Shown piece after piece: positions 24,901 to 32,077 of a stretch of 64,000 bases of DNA. Below the pieces are notes generated by a model. The model was not told the DNA's origin, did no database searches, and worked only from the letters and a program-made list of their open reading frames with translations. Made by a program: the position numbers and the translations under genes. Source of the stretch: Shimia sp040225985 (lineage in GTDB: Bacteria; Pseudomonadota; Alphaproteobacteria; Rhodobacterales; Rhodobacteraceae). The DNA lies in contig NZ_JBBPEU010000003.1 in NCBI RefSeq assembly GCF_040225985.1, forward strand, positions 62,001 through 126,000, written 5' to 3'. Every line of letters starts with the position of its first letter. Positions within the stretch are counted from its first letter, which is position 1.

Positions 24901-25073
24901 AAAGCCGCCTGAAGCGACGGTTCGACGCGCGTTACCTTTGCGAGATAGATGTTGCCAGCCAGCTGGCGTTTGTTTTCGGATTCAAAATCGAACTCCTCGA
25001 CCTTGTTTCCGTCGACCACCACAACGCGGGTCTCTTCCGCGTGGGTGGCATCGATAAGCATTTTCTTAGCCAT
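21957..25073 (-). CDS. rne: Ribonuclease E
   Basis: RNase E is the endonuclease that starts mRNA decay and processes tRNA and rRNA, and it scaffolds the degradosome. The 1038-residue product begins MAKKMLIDATHAEETRV. The S1 RNA-binding domain is split by an acidic Glu/Ala/Thr-rich insertion at about residues 102-388. The catalytic core follows: VAIDVNSGRATKE and the DFIDM aspartate pair, then the CPACHGTG zinc link. The C-terminal 350 residues are disordered, with arginine-rich clusters (RRRRRRSRSRS) and acidic stretches. ATG at 25073 follows ACGGAAAAC; the 58-residue upstream extension was rejected. A terminator follows at 21904. Confidence 0.95.
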   Translation of the reverse strand: MAKKMLIDATHAEETRVVVVDGNKVEEFDFESENKRQLAGNIYLAKVTRVEPSLQAAFVDYGGNRHGFLAFSEIHPDYYQIPVADREALMEEERAYAEAMKARDEEEEKEKPKRRRSRSRKPKTKQTETPVAAEEAAAAEPQIEGMETIDLDESGDDTEGLSPMELVAETPVEEPVDEAETVEAEAVETQDAAPEEVTAEAEAPVEPEAEKASDTDADAEAVEATEEVAEPAAEKTVAETEEAADTASDETESESTDEDPETPGKTMAMATEGEDPTVTLDPETGEETETDGEVAAAEDVSEAETVEDAAPEAEVDSAPEEEASTEPVEVTETVEEAKARETEEVAEPVEEDDTPKRSDAAEKDETIESVADEDDSEDIRPPRKPRPRRYKIQEVIKVRQIMLVQVVKEERGNKGAALTTYLSLAGRYCVLMPNTARGGGISRKITNAADRKKLKEIANEIEVPSGAGLIIRTAGAKRTKAEIKRDYEYLQRMWEQIRALTLKSIAPAKIYEEGDLIKRSIRDLYNREIDEVLVEGERGYRIAKDFMKMIMPSHAKNVKQYGDQLPLFARYQVESYLSSMFNPTVQLKSGGYIVIGVTEALVAIDVNSGRATKEGSIEETALKTNLEAAEEVARQLRLRDLAGLIVIDFIDMDERKNNAAVEKRMKDKLKTDRARIQVGRISGFGLMEMSRQRLRPGMIEATTQPCPACHGTGLIRSDDNLALSILRQIEEEGTRRRSREVLVKCPVAIANYIMNQKREHVAQIEARYGLSVRIEGDMHLISPEFTLEKFKTATRKVAEPAAQVVSVDMSLMDEIDGEAVEVEAEAVETPDTDESDTKPKKRRRRRRRSRSRSSYSQDDANASESNGESEEENESQSSEVVTEADSTDDAGEETGKKKSSRSRSRSRSRSKKPEETQAAEETAGDADGQTSADEAAPEVAAAEGAAPDEADIVEEATETPDAAETAEETAAPEEASVEAGAPVEPVDVVENGADSQEPVPAEAPVEAAEPEQEEVAEVVEEPAAPPKPKRKGWWSMGR

Positions 25074-25530
25074 GTTTTCCGTGTGCACCCCGGCAATCGC
25101 CGACGACGCCCCGGGGGGGCGTTGAGGTGAGGTTGCAGGGGGTGTCTTGTCTGGGCGACGGCAGACGCGCGGCCAAGGGGGCCGCGTACGGCCTCTGCTC
25201 GGTCCATCAATGTGTTCGCGCGCTTCATCGCGTTTCTTCTCCGACACGCAGGGTTTTACATCACCCGGTGCCTGTTACATGCCCTCCGCCTTGGCGGTGC
25301 GGGCGTCTCTTTGGCCTTTTTTGGGGCCCAATCGGTCTGGAGCATGATGTCGGGCAGCTGTTGCCATCGACCAGTCACACGCCAGCGAAACTCATAAAGG
25401 TGGTCACAGAACGGACCACCACACGCCTACATAAAACCAGCATTCAAGAAATTACAATGGCAAAAGCCGCAAAAACATGCCGCGCAAGTCCTGACACGGC
25501 GTCGAAAGTCGCGCGCGCACCGTGGCCCCC
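25074..25530. other. Long non-coding region upstream of rne
   Basis: About 450 bp without a convincing gene. On the minus strand it is probably the long rne leader; RNase E messages in other bacteria are autoregulated through such leaders. A 7-bp hairpin (GGTGGTC/GACCACC, 8-nt loop) lies at 25399-25420. A weak promoter-like pair on the minus strand (TTGTAA, 17 bp, TTATGT) lies near 25432-25460. A 34-codon plus-strand frame at 25458-25562 (MAKAAKTCRASP) has no clear ribosome site and was not called. Confidence 0.4.
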
Positions 25531-25559
25531 TTGCGACAGGCGACCTGCCCCCCTATCCT
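25531..25559 (+). promoter_or_regulatory. Candidate promoter for short transcript or SDR leader
   Basis: TTGCGA (25531-25536) and TATCCT (25554-25559) are separated by 17 bp. A terminator at 25627 lies about 70 nt downstream of the predicted start. Confidence 0.5.
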
Positions 25560-25566
25560 GAATGCC

Positions 25567-25652
25567 AGCGAACAGGAGAAAGTCCAGTGGACCAGTGACA
25601 CGGCATTGCCGGTAAACGCACCAGCCCCCGCCAGATGGGCGGGTCTTTTTTC
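25567..25652 (+). ncRNA. Candidate small RNA or attenuated leader before SDR gene
   Basis: Transcription from the promoter at 25531 would start near 25567 and meet a terminator at 25627-25652, giving an RNA of about 86 nt. It contains a direct repeat CCAGUG at 25584 and 25592 and two small hairpins (GUCC/GGAC and CGGC/GCCG). The SDR gene starts only 19 bp after the terminator, so either a free small RNA or an attenuator leader is possible. No known RNA family was recognised. Confidence 0.45.
25627..25652 (+). terminator. Terminator just upstream of the SDR gene
   Basis: Stem CCCGCC/GGCGGG (25627-25632 with 25638-25643), a 5-nt loop, then TCTTTTTTC. It lies upstream of, not after, the next coding sequence. 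Confidence 0.75.
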
Positions 25653-25670
25653 TGTTTTCAAGGATTTTTC

Positions 25671-26459
25671 ATGACACGTCTGACAGACAAACTTTGCGTC
25701 GTGACCGGCGCAGGTCGCGGCATCGGGGCCGCCATCGCCCGCCGCTTTACCGATGAGGGCGCCACGGTCATCGTGACCGACCAGCACCTCGACCGTGCCG
25801 AAAGCATCGCCCACGAGATCAACGCCACCGCCCATCGCCTTGATGTGGCGGTCGGGGCCGACTGGGACGCATTTGCCGCCGCCCATCCCCAGATTGACGT
25901 GCTGGTCAACAATGCCGGCATCACGGGCTTCGAGGATAGCTTTGCTCCACAAGACCCTGAAAATGCGTCTCTTTCCGATTGGCGACGGGTGCATGCGGTC
26001 AATCTTGACGGCACGTTTCTCGGCTGTCGCTATGCGATCCGGGCAATGCGGGTCCGCGGGCGCGGATCAATCATAAATATCTCATCGCGCTCGGGGCTTG
26101 TGGGGATTCCCGGCGCGGCGGCATATGCCTCTTCCAAGGCCGCGATCCGCAACCATACCAAATCCGTCGCGCTGTATTGCGCCGAACAGGGTCTCTCGAT
26201 CCGCTGCAATTCGGTGCATCCGGCGGCAATCCTCACCCCGATGTGGGATCCCATGCTGGGCAGCGGCGCAGAACGGATGGCGCGCTTGGACGCGCTGACC
26301 GCTGACACCCCCCTGCGCCGCTTTGGCACGGTGGACGAGGTCGCGGGGGTCTGCGCAATGCTGGCCTCGGACGATGGCGCCTATATGACCGGTGCGGAAA
26401 TCAATATCGACGGCGGGTTGCTGGCGGGCAGCCTGTCGCCCCCCGTCCCTGCGGATTAA
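25671..26459 (+). CDS. Short-chain dehydrogenase/reductase
   Basis: This 262-residue NAD(P)-dependent oxidoreductase has the Rossmann motif GAGRGIGAAIA near residue 13, NNAG near 85, the catalytic serine in NISSRSGLVG near 140 and the YASSK catalytic pair near 154. The C-terminal TGAEINIDGG block is standard. The substrate is unknown; many relatives act on secondary alcohols or sugars. AGGA precedes ATG 25671; an earlier in-frame start lies inside the terminator and was rejected. The unusual upstream terminator suggests conditional expression. Confidence 0.87.
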   Translation: MTRLTDKLCVVTGAGRGIGAAIARRFTDEGATVIVTDQHLDRAESIAHEINATAHRLDVAVGADWDAFAAAHPQIDVLVNNAGITGFEDSFAPQDPENASLSDWRRVHAVNLDGTFLGCRYAIRAMRVRGRGSIINISSRSGLVGIPGAAAYASSKAAIRNHTKSVALYCAEQGLSIRCNSVHPAAILTPMWDPMLGSGAERMARLDALTADTPLRRFGTVDEVAGVCAMLASDDGAYMTGAEINIDGGLLAGSLSPPVPAD

Positions 26460-26486
26460 CAACCAAAGCCCGGCCGCACGGGCGGG

Positions 26487-27821
26487 TCAGAGATAATCCG
26501 CCCGCTGCAGCCCGTATTTGGCCATCTTTTCGTTCAACGTCCGGCGCGGCAGGCAGAGTTCCTCCATGACGCTGGCGATCGAGCCGCGATGGCGGCGCAT
26601 GGTGTTGTCGATCAGCATCCGTTCGAACGCCTCGACATATTCCTTGAGCGGCTTGCCCTCGGTCGTCATCACCGGTTGCATCTCGTCGTGGTCGTTCATC
26701 AACAGCGACGCGATGGTGCCCTCGCCCCGACGGCTTTGCAGCACGGCTCGTTCTGCAAGGTTGATCAACTGGCGCACATTGCCCGGCCACGGCGCCTGCA
26801 ACAGCTGGGCCGCTTCCTGCGCGCTGACCTTGGGGGCCTCGCAGCCGTAATCATCGGCGAACTGTTCGCTCAGGCGCGTAAACAGCGTCAGGATATCCTC
26901 GCCCCGCTGGCGCAACGGCGGCACGGTGATTTTCAGCGCGGCGAGCCGGTAATACAGGTCAGGGCGCAGCGCGTCCTCACAGGTCTTGTCCTGTTCCTGC
27001 ATGTTGGAAATCGCGATGATGCGGGTTTCGGCGGGACTGCCTTGTTCATTGATCACGTTCAAAAGCCGCGCCTGTGTCGCGTCACTCAGGGTTTCGATAT
27101 CCTCAAGCACCAGAGTGCCGCCGCGCGCCTCTTCGATGGCGGGCAACTGGCTGTCTTCGGGCAGCATCGGGCCGAACAGGCGTTTGGCAAGGGCATCTTC
27201 CTCGAAGGCACCACAGCTGACCAGCACGAATTTCTTGCCCGCGCGGCTGCCCACGGCATGCAGCGCATGAGCGACCAGCGTCTTGCCCGTACCGGTTTCC
27301 CCGTCGATCAGGACATGCCCGTCCGCCTGTCCCAGATCAAGAATGTCTTCTTTCAGACGCTCCATCGCGGGGCTTGCCCCGATCAGCTTGCTCATCAACT
27401 GGCCGCCATCGGACAATTCGCGCCGCAACGCGCGGCTGTCCAGCGTCATGCGCCGCGCCACGGTGGCCTTCTTGGCAAGCTGGCTCATCCGGTCGGGATT
27501 GAAGGGTTTTTCAAGGAAATCAAAGGCCCCGACGCGCATCGCTTCGACCGCCATCGGCACGTCGCCATGCCCGGTGATCATGATCACCGGCAGCGCGCTG
27601 TCCGACCCCATCAGTTTCTTGAGAAACTGCATCCCGTCCATGCCCGGCATCTTGATGTCCGATATCACGATGCCCGGATAGTCCGGCCCAAGCACCTTGA
27701 GCGCATCTTCGGCGCTGGCGAAGGTCTCGGTGTCATAGCCCGAAAGGGCCAACCACTGGCTGATGGATTGGCGCATGTCCTGTTCGTCATCCACGATGGC
27801 GATCTTCATACCCTGTGCCAT
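26487..27821 (-). CDS. dctD: DctD-type response regulator with a degenerate sigma-54 activator domain
   Basis: This 444-residue response regulator probably works with the adjacent DctB kinase on C4-dicarboxylate uptake genes. The receiver domain (1-120) has acidic D11/D12, phospho-acceptor D55 and K105. The AAA+ domain has Walker A GETGTGKT at 174-181, but the GAFTGA loop is absent: LFG at 215-217 is followed by PMLPEDSQ and then GGTLVLED at 234-241, where GGTLFLDE is normal. The Fis-type helix-turn-helix is at the C-terminus (SIASVMEELCLPRRTLNEKM). It may therefore not activate sigma-54 polymerase. Six bp separate it from dctB. Confidence 0.85.
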   Translation of the reverse strand: MAQGMKIAIVDDEQDMRQSISQWLALSGYDTETFASAEDALKVLGPDYPGIVISDIKMPGMDGMQFLKKLMGSDSALPVIMITGHGDVPMAVEAMRVGAFDFLEKPFNPDRMSQLAKKATVARRMTLDSRALRRELSDGGQLMSKLIGASPAMERLKEDILDLGQADGHVLIDGETGTGKTLVAHALHAVGSRAGKKFVLVSCGAFEEDALAKRLFGPMLPEDSQLPAIEEARGGTLVLEDIETLSDATQARLLNVINEQGSPAETRIIAISNMQEQDKTCEDALRPDLYYRLAALKITVPPLRQRGEDILTLFTRLSEQFADDYGCEAPKVSAQEAAQLLQAPWPGNVRQLINLAERAVLQSRRGEGTIASLLMNDHDEMQPVMTTEGKPLKEYVEAFERMLIDNTMRRHRGSIASVMEELCLPRRTLNEKMAKYGLQRADYL

Positions 27822-27827
27822 ACCGGT

Positions 27828-29594
27828 TTACTCCGCTGCTTCAATGTCTTCACTCAAGATAGGAAGCTGAACTTCGAATACAGCCCCCCTGTCATGCCCG
27901 TTGCGCGCCGTCAGGCGCCCGCCAAGGTCGCTGACAATCCCCGAAGAAATCGCCAGCCCCAGCCCGACCCCGTCGCCGGGCTGCTTGGTGGTAAAGAAAG
28001 GTTCAAACAGATCATCCAGGTTTTCGATGCCCGGGCCGTTGTCGCGCACGGTCAGCGTGGCGGTTTCGCCCGCGGCCAGAATGATCTCGATCTCGGGGTT
28101 GGATTGCCCGTCCGTCGCATCGAGTGCGTTGCGCAAGAGGTTGATGATGACCTGTTCCACCCGAACGCGGTCGCCCATCACGCGCACGGTCTCATCTGGC
28201 ACGATGCGGCTGATCTTGACCTGCCGCTGGCGCAGTTGCGGCTCCATCATCGACAGGGCCGAGGCCAGCGCGTCCCCCATATCCACCGGCACAAAATCGT
28301 CGCCGCCCTTGCGGGCATAGGATTTCAGCTGCTTGGTGATCGTCCCCATGCGCTCGATCAGGTCGTCGATGCGCTGGAAGGACGACAGCGCCTCGTCCGG
28401 ACGGTTGCGCTGCAACAACAGTTGCGCGCCGGCCAGATAGGTTTTCATCGCGGCCAGCGGCTGGTTCAACTCGTGGCTCACCGCCGCCGACATTTCCCCC
28501 AGCGCGGCCAGCTTGGAACTTTGGGCCAGCGACTGCTCGGCTACGGCCAGGCTTTCCTGCATCCGTTCGCGTTCGGCAATCTCGCGCTGAAGGCGCAGGT
28601 TCAGCGCCCGCAAACCGGCCGACTCCCTTTGGAACAGCGCCATGCGCAGCGCGTTCTTGCGCCCGAGCAGGTAGAACCCCAGCGCCAGCAGGATCGCAAA
28701 GCCCATGATTTCCAGCGCCAGCACCGCGTTCACCCGCTCGCGCACGCTGGCATAGGTGGTGAACGAGGTCATACTCCAACCGCGGAACGGAATCCGCGCA
28801 TCCTCGCGCATCACACCCTCGCCCTGAATATAGGCATCTGCCGGCAGGGCGGTCCAGTCGCTGGTGGCCTGCAGCGCGCGTTCGATCGCGCCGTCGGCAG
28901 GCTGGCGCGCAAGCGCCTCGCTCTCGGTCAGGCCACGCCAGCGCGGTTCGGTGGTCAGGATGATCGTGCCCGAACTGTCGGTCACAAAAACCGCGTCCGA
29001 AATCCCGGCCCACGCCCGTTCGAATTTCTGCAAATCCACCTCAACCGCAATTACCCCGATCACCTGCCCCTGAAAATCCAGCCGCTTGGCATAGGTAAAG
29101 TGATAGGCGCCAGTGTCGTGGCGTTCGACTGTAAACACGGTCTCATTCGACCGCAGCGCATCAATGAAAAAGGCGCTTTGACGGTGGCTTGAGCCCAGCT
29201 TGGTACGCTCGGTCGCGGCCACCGTGCGCCCGTCGGAATCCAGCAACATAAGCGAGGCCGCGCCGATCTCGTCCACAAAGGAAATCAGCCGCGCCGTCGA
29301 TTGCGAGAAATCGCCCGAATTCAGCGCCCCGATCAACGCGGGGTCGCGCGCCAAAAGTTGCGGCACGATGGCGTTGCGGCGCAATTCGGACTGAAGGTTG
29401 CCGGAATACAGCGCCAGCCGCAGCTCGGCCCGGTTGCGCGTGTTCTGGGTAAACCGGTCTGTCAGGAAAGAATTCGTCACCCAAATCGTAACCGCCGCCA
29501 GCACGAACAGCACCAAAAGCGCGATCCGCGCGCGCCAGTTCGGCGGCGCGGACGTGTCGTCGGATCTCGGATCAAGGGGCAGCTTGTCGCTCAT
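27828..29594 (-). CDS. dctB: C4-dicarboxylate sensor histidine kinase DctB-like
   Basis: This inner-membrane kinase senses an extracellular ligand, probably a C4-dicarboxylate, and phosphorylates the DctD protein encoded 6 bp downstream. The 588-residue protein has a first membrane helix at about 22-42, a periplasmic double-PAS sensor region (about 45-290), a second helix at 292-312 and a coiled region. The dimerisation domain carries phospho-acceptor H374 in SHELNQPLAAMKTYL, and the ATPase domain carries INLLRNALDA, VRDNGPGI and GVGLGLAIS. Sensor specificity is inferred from architecture and partner. Confidence 0.88.
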   Translation of the reverse strand: MSDKLPLDPRSDDTSAPPNWRARIALLVLFVLAAVTIWVTNSFLTDRFTQNTRNRAELRLALYSGNLQSELRRNAIVPQLLARDPALIGALNSGDFSQSTARLISFVDEIGAASLMLLDSDGRTVAATERTKLGSSHRQSAFFIDALRSNETVFTVERHDTGAYHFTYAKRLDFQGQVIGVIAVEVDLQKFERAWAGISDAVFVTDSSGTIILTTEPRWRGLTESEALARQPADGAIERALQATSDWTALPADAYIQGEGVMREDARIPFRGWSMTSFTTYASVRERVNAVLALEIMGFAILLALGFYLLGRKNALRMALFQRESAGLRALNLRLQREIAERERMQESLAVAEQSLAQSSKLAALGEMSAAVSHELNQPLAAMKTYLAGAQLLLQRNRPDEALSSFQRIDDLIERMGTITKQLKSYARKGGDDFVPVDMGDALASALSMMEPQLRQRQVKISRIVPDETVRVMGDRVRVEQVIINLLRNALDATDGQSNPEIEIILAAGETATLTVRDNGPGIENLDDLFEPFFTTKQPGDGVGLGLAISSGIVSDLGGRLTARNGHDRGAVFEVQLPILSEDIEAAE

Positions 29595-29630
29595 GCCGAC
29601 AGATTACGCCGCCCCTGCATGGGTCACAAG

Positions 29631-30299
29631 TCAGGCCGTGGCCAACTGATCCATCAACGAGCGGAACATTGCCACACCATCGGTGCCGCCATGGCCCTCG
29701 TCCGCGGCCCGCTCGGGGTGCGGCATCATCCCGAGAACACGGCGGTTTTTCGAAATCACCCCGGCGATATCGGCGACCGACCCGTTCGGGTTGTCAGTAT
29801 AGGTAAAGGCGATCCGCCCTTCATCGCGCAGTTGCGCCAGCTTTTCGTCGGTCACGAAATAGTTGCCGTCGTGATGCGCGATCGGAATGTCGATCACCTG
29901 CCCCGCCTCATAGCCCGAGGTGAACGCGGTTTCGGCATTCTCGACCTTGAGACCCACCGTCCGGCAGATGTATTTCAGCCCGCCGTTGCGACGCAGCGCC
30001 CCCGGCAGGATGCCTGTCTCGGTCAGGATCTGGAACCCGTTGCAGATGCCGATGGCATAGCCGCCGCGCTCGGTATGAGCGTTCAGCGACTTGCAGATCG
30101 GCGAATTGGCTGCAATCGCGCCGCAGCGCAGGTAATCCCCAAAGGAAAACCCGCCCGGCACGCCGACGATATCCAGACCTTCCGGCAGCGCGGTGTCCTT
30201 GTGCCACACCATGGTAACATCCATGCCCGCACGTTCGAACGCCACCGCGAGATCGCGGTCACAGTTCGACCCGGGGAAAACAATGACCGCCGCCTTCAT
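29631..30299 (-). CDS. purQ: Phosphoribosylformylglycinamidine synthase, glutaminase subunit
   Basis: PurQ hydrolyses glutamine and supplies ammonia to PurL in step 4 of de novo purine synthesis. The 222-residue class-I amidotransferase has AVIVFPGSNCDRD at the N-terminus, the nucleophile cysteine in GICNGFQIL near residue 86, and the His-Glu pair in MPHPERA near 195. Its ATG overlaps the purS stop by one base (TGATG), showing translational coupling. The synthase subunit purL is not in the window. Confidence 0.96.
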   Translation of the reverse strand: MKAAVIVFPGSNCDRDLAVAFERAGMDVTMVWHKDTALPEGLDIVGVPGGFSFGDYLRCGAIAANSPICKSLNAHTERGGYAIGICNGFQILTETGILPGALRRNGGLKYICRTVGLKVENAETAFTSGYEAGQVIDIPIAHHDGNYFVTDEKLAQLRDEGRIAFTYTDNPNGSVADIAGVISKNRRVLGMMPHPERAADEGHGGTDGVAMFRSLMDQLATA

Positions 30300-30529
30300 C
30301 ACATCAGCTCCACGCGGTAGCTTTCGATCACGGTATTGGCCAGAAGCTTTTCGCACATCTCGGTCACGGTGTCCTCGGTGGTGCCCTCGGCCAGATCCAG
30401 CTCGATCACCTTGCCCTGGCGCACGCCTTCCACGCCGTCAAACCCAAGCGATCCCAGCGCATGGCGCACGGCCTCGCCCTGCGGATCCAGAACCCCGTTT
30501 TTCAGCATCACGTACACACGTGCTTTCAT
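30299..30529 (-). CDS. purS: Phosphoribosylformylglycinamidine synthase subunit PurS
   Basis: PurS is the small structural subunit that bridges PurQ and PurL and helps channel ammonia. The 76-residue product has the family pattern: KARVYVMLKNGVLDPQGEAV, then GFDGVEGVRQGKVIELDL, then a C-terminal amphipathic helix and strand. The start at 30529 was set by homology; the frame stays open further upstream through the intergenic element and into purC but has no support. It sits between purC and purQ in the usual order. Confidence 0.95.
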   Translation of the reverse strand: MKARVYVMLKNGVLDPQGEAVRHALGSLGFDGVEGVRQGKVIELDLAEGTTEDTVTEMCEKLLANTVIESYRVELM

Positions 30530-30621
30530 GTCTTTTCTCTCCGGCTGCAAGACAAAGCACATCCCCGGCTTTATCTCTTCAAAAATATTCAAATCCGCGC
30601 CCGCGCCGGGGCGCAGCTTTC

Positions 30622-31377
30622 TCAGTTCACGAGCGTCGGTTTCGGCCCGGTGCCCTTGGGCAGCACATTCAGACGCCGCGCAACCTCGGTATAAGCGTCG
30701 GTCAGGTTGCCCAGATCCCGGCGGAACACGTCCTTGTCCAGCTTCTGGCCGGTTTCGATATCCCAAAGACGGCAGCTGTCGGGGCTGATTTCGTCGGCCA
30801 CGACCAGACGCTGGAAATCCCCTTCGTAGACCCGGCCGATCTCGATCTTGAAGTCGATCAGCTTGATGCCGACGCCATACATGACCCCCGACAGGAAATC
30901 ATTGACCCTCAGGGCCAGCCCCAGCACGTCGTCCATATCCTGCTGGCTGGCCCAGCCAAAGGCCGCGATATATTCTTCGGGCACCAGCGGATCGCCAAGC
31001 GCATCGTCTTTATAGCTGTATTCCACGATGGGGCGCGGCAGTTGTGTGCCCTCTTCGACGCCCATGCGTTTGCTGAACGACCCTGCGGCAAAGTTCCGCA
31101 CGATGACTTCCAGCGGAATGATCTCGCACGAGCGGACCAGTTGTTCGCGCATGTTCAAACGTTTCAGGAAATGCGTCGGCACGCCGATCTGGTTCAGACC
31201 GGTCATGAAATACTCGCTAAGGCGGTTGTTCAGCACGCCTTTCCCGTCGATCACGTCTTTCTTTTCGGCATTGAACGCGGTTGCGTCATCCTTGAAATAC
31301 TGGACGATCGTGCCGGGTTCCGGGCCTTCGAACAGAATCTTGGCCTTGCCTTCGTAAATCTTCTTGCCACGCGCCAT
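30622..31377 (-). CDS. purC: SAICAR synthetase (phosphoribosylaminoimidazole-succinocarboxamide synthase)
   Basis: PurC condenses CAIR with aspartate using ATP in purine synthesis. The 251-residue product shows KKIYEGKAKILFEG at the N-terminus for nucleotide binding, VIVRNFAAGSFSKRMGVEEG near residue 92 and LIDFKIEIGR near 173, all family signatures. It leads the purC-purS-purQ set; the 92-bp gap to purS contains a degenerate AT-rich segment resembling the dispersed element core. It diverges from the ATPase inhibitor gene. Confidence 0.96.
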   Translation of the reverse strand: MARGKKIYEGKAKILFEGPEPGTIVQYFKDDATAFNAEKKDVIDGKGVLNNRLSEYFMTGLNQIGVPTHFLKRLNMREQLVRSCEIIPLEVIVRNFAAGSFSKRMGVEEGTQLPRPIVEYSYKDDALGDPLVPEEYIAAFGWASQQDMDDVLGLALRVNDFLSGVMYGVGIKLIDFKIEIGRVYEGDFQRLVVADEISPDSCRLWDIETGQKLDKDVFRRDLGNLTDAYTEVARRLNVLPKGTGPKPTLVN

Positions 31378-31544
31378 GAAGTCTCTTTCCTGTGTCGCGA
31401 CGGTGTTACAGGGCCGAGTCCCTGCCGTCTGGCGCCCTCTTAATCCATGGGCGGCATTGTCGCAAGCGTGCCCAGCCCTCTTGCGGCAATGCGGTCACCT
31501 GTGCATACAGGGGCCAACGCCAACATTTGCAAGGGACACCGCAG

Positions 31545-31859
31545 ATGACCACCTTTGACGATCGCGAACACGCATTCGAAGCAAAATTTGCCCATGATGA
31601 AGAAATGAACTTCAAGGCCGACGCCCGCGCCAACAAGCTGTTGGGCCTGTGGGCCGCTGAAATGCTGGGCAAAACCGGCGACGACGCCGAAGCCTATGCC
31701 AAAACCGTTGTGCTGGCCGACTTTGAAGAAGCGGGCCACGAAGACGTGGTGCGCAAGGTCGTGGGCGACCTCGAAGGCAAGATCACCGCAGAAGAGATTC
31801 GCGCCAAGCGCGCCGAGCTGCTGGCAGTGGCCAAAAACCAGCTGATGCAGGAACTCTGA
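31545..31859 (+). CDS. F1-ATPase inhibitor zeta subunit (DUF1476)
   Basis: In Paracoccus and related alphaproteobacteria this protein binds F1 and blocks ATP hydrolysis. The 104-residue product is nearly all helical, with the N-terminal MTTFDDREHAFEAKFAHDEEMNFKA region that inserts into F1 in the zeta family, followed by a four-helix bundle (LWAAEMLG, EDVVRKVVGDLEG). AAGGGA precedes ATG 31545. It is monocistronic, with a GC-rich hairpin at 31896. Confidence 0.92.
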   Translation: MTTFDDREHAFEAKFAHDEEMNFKADARANKLLGLWAAEMLGKTGDDAEAYAKTVVLADFEEAGHEDVVRKVVGDLEGKITAEEIRAKRAELLAVAKNQLMQEL

Positions 31860-31895
31860 TCCGCAGCCACCCACATCCTGATCCGTCAGGCACAG

Positions 31896-31922
31896 CGCGC
31901 GGAACCCCGTTCCGCGCGTTTG
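31896..31922 (+). terminator. Probable terminator after ATPase inhibitor gene
   Basis: The 9-bp stem CGCGCGGAA/TTCCGCGCG with a 5-nt loop is followed by TT and a short T-rich tail. The U run is weak. Confidence 0.6.
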
Positions 31923-32077
31923 CTGTTTCCCGCTCATGTCAGGTGTGCCGGAGATAGGGTCTGGCTTAACCCTCCAGAAAGACGCCTGCGCCTAATGTGG
32001 GCCGTGACGATGGCCTTGCCCGGGTATTCCCATGCCCCGCTCTAAAAACAGAGAACACGCCTTTGCAGTTGCACCGG

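Noticed and set aside
25458..25562. 34-codon frame beginning MAKAAKTCRASP near the rne leader
   Set aside because: There is no Shine-Dalgarno sequence, no conserved domain, and it ends inside the candidate promoter.
26589..29192. Plus-strand ORF of 867 codons
   Set aside because: It is antisense to dctD and dctB, which carry all expected motifs. The product has no recognisable domain and arises from GC-rich wobble positions.
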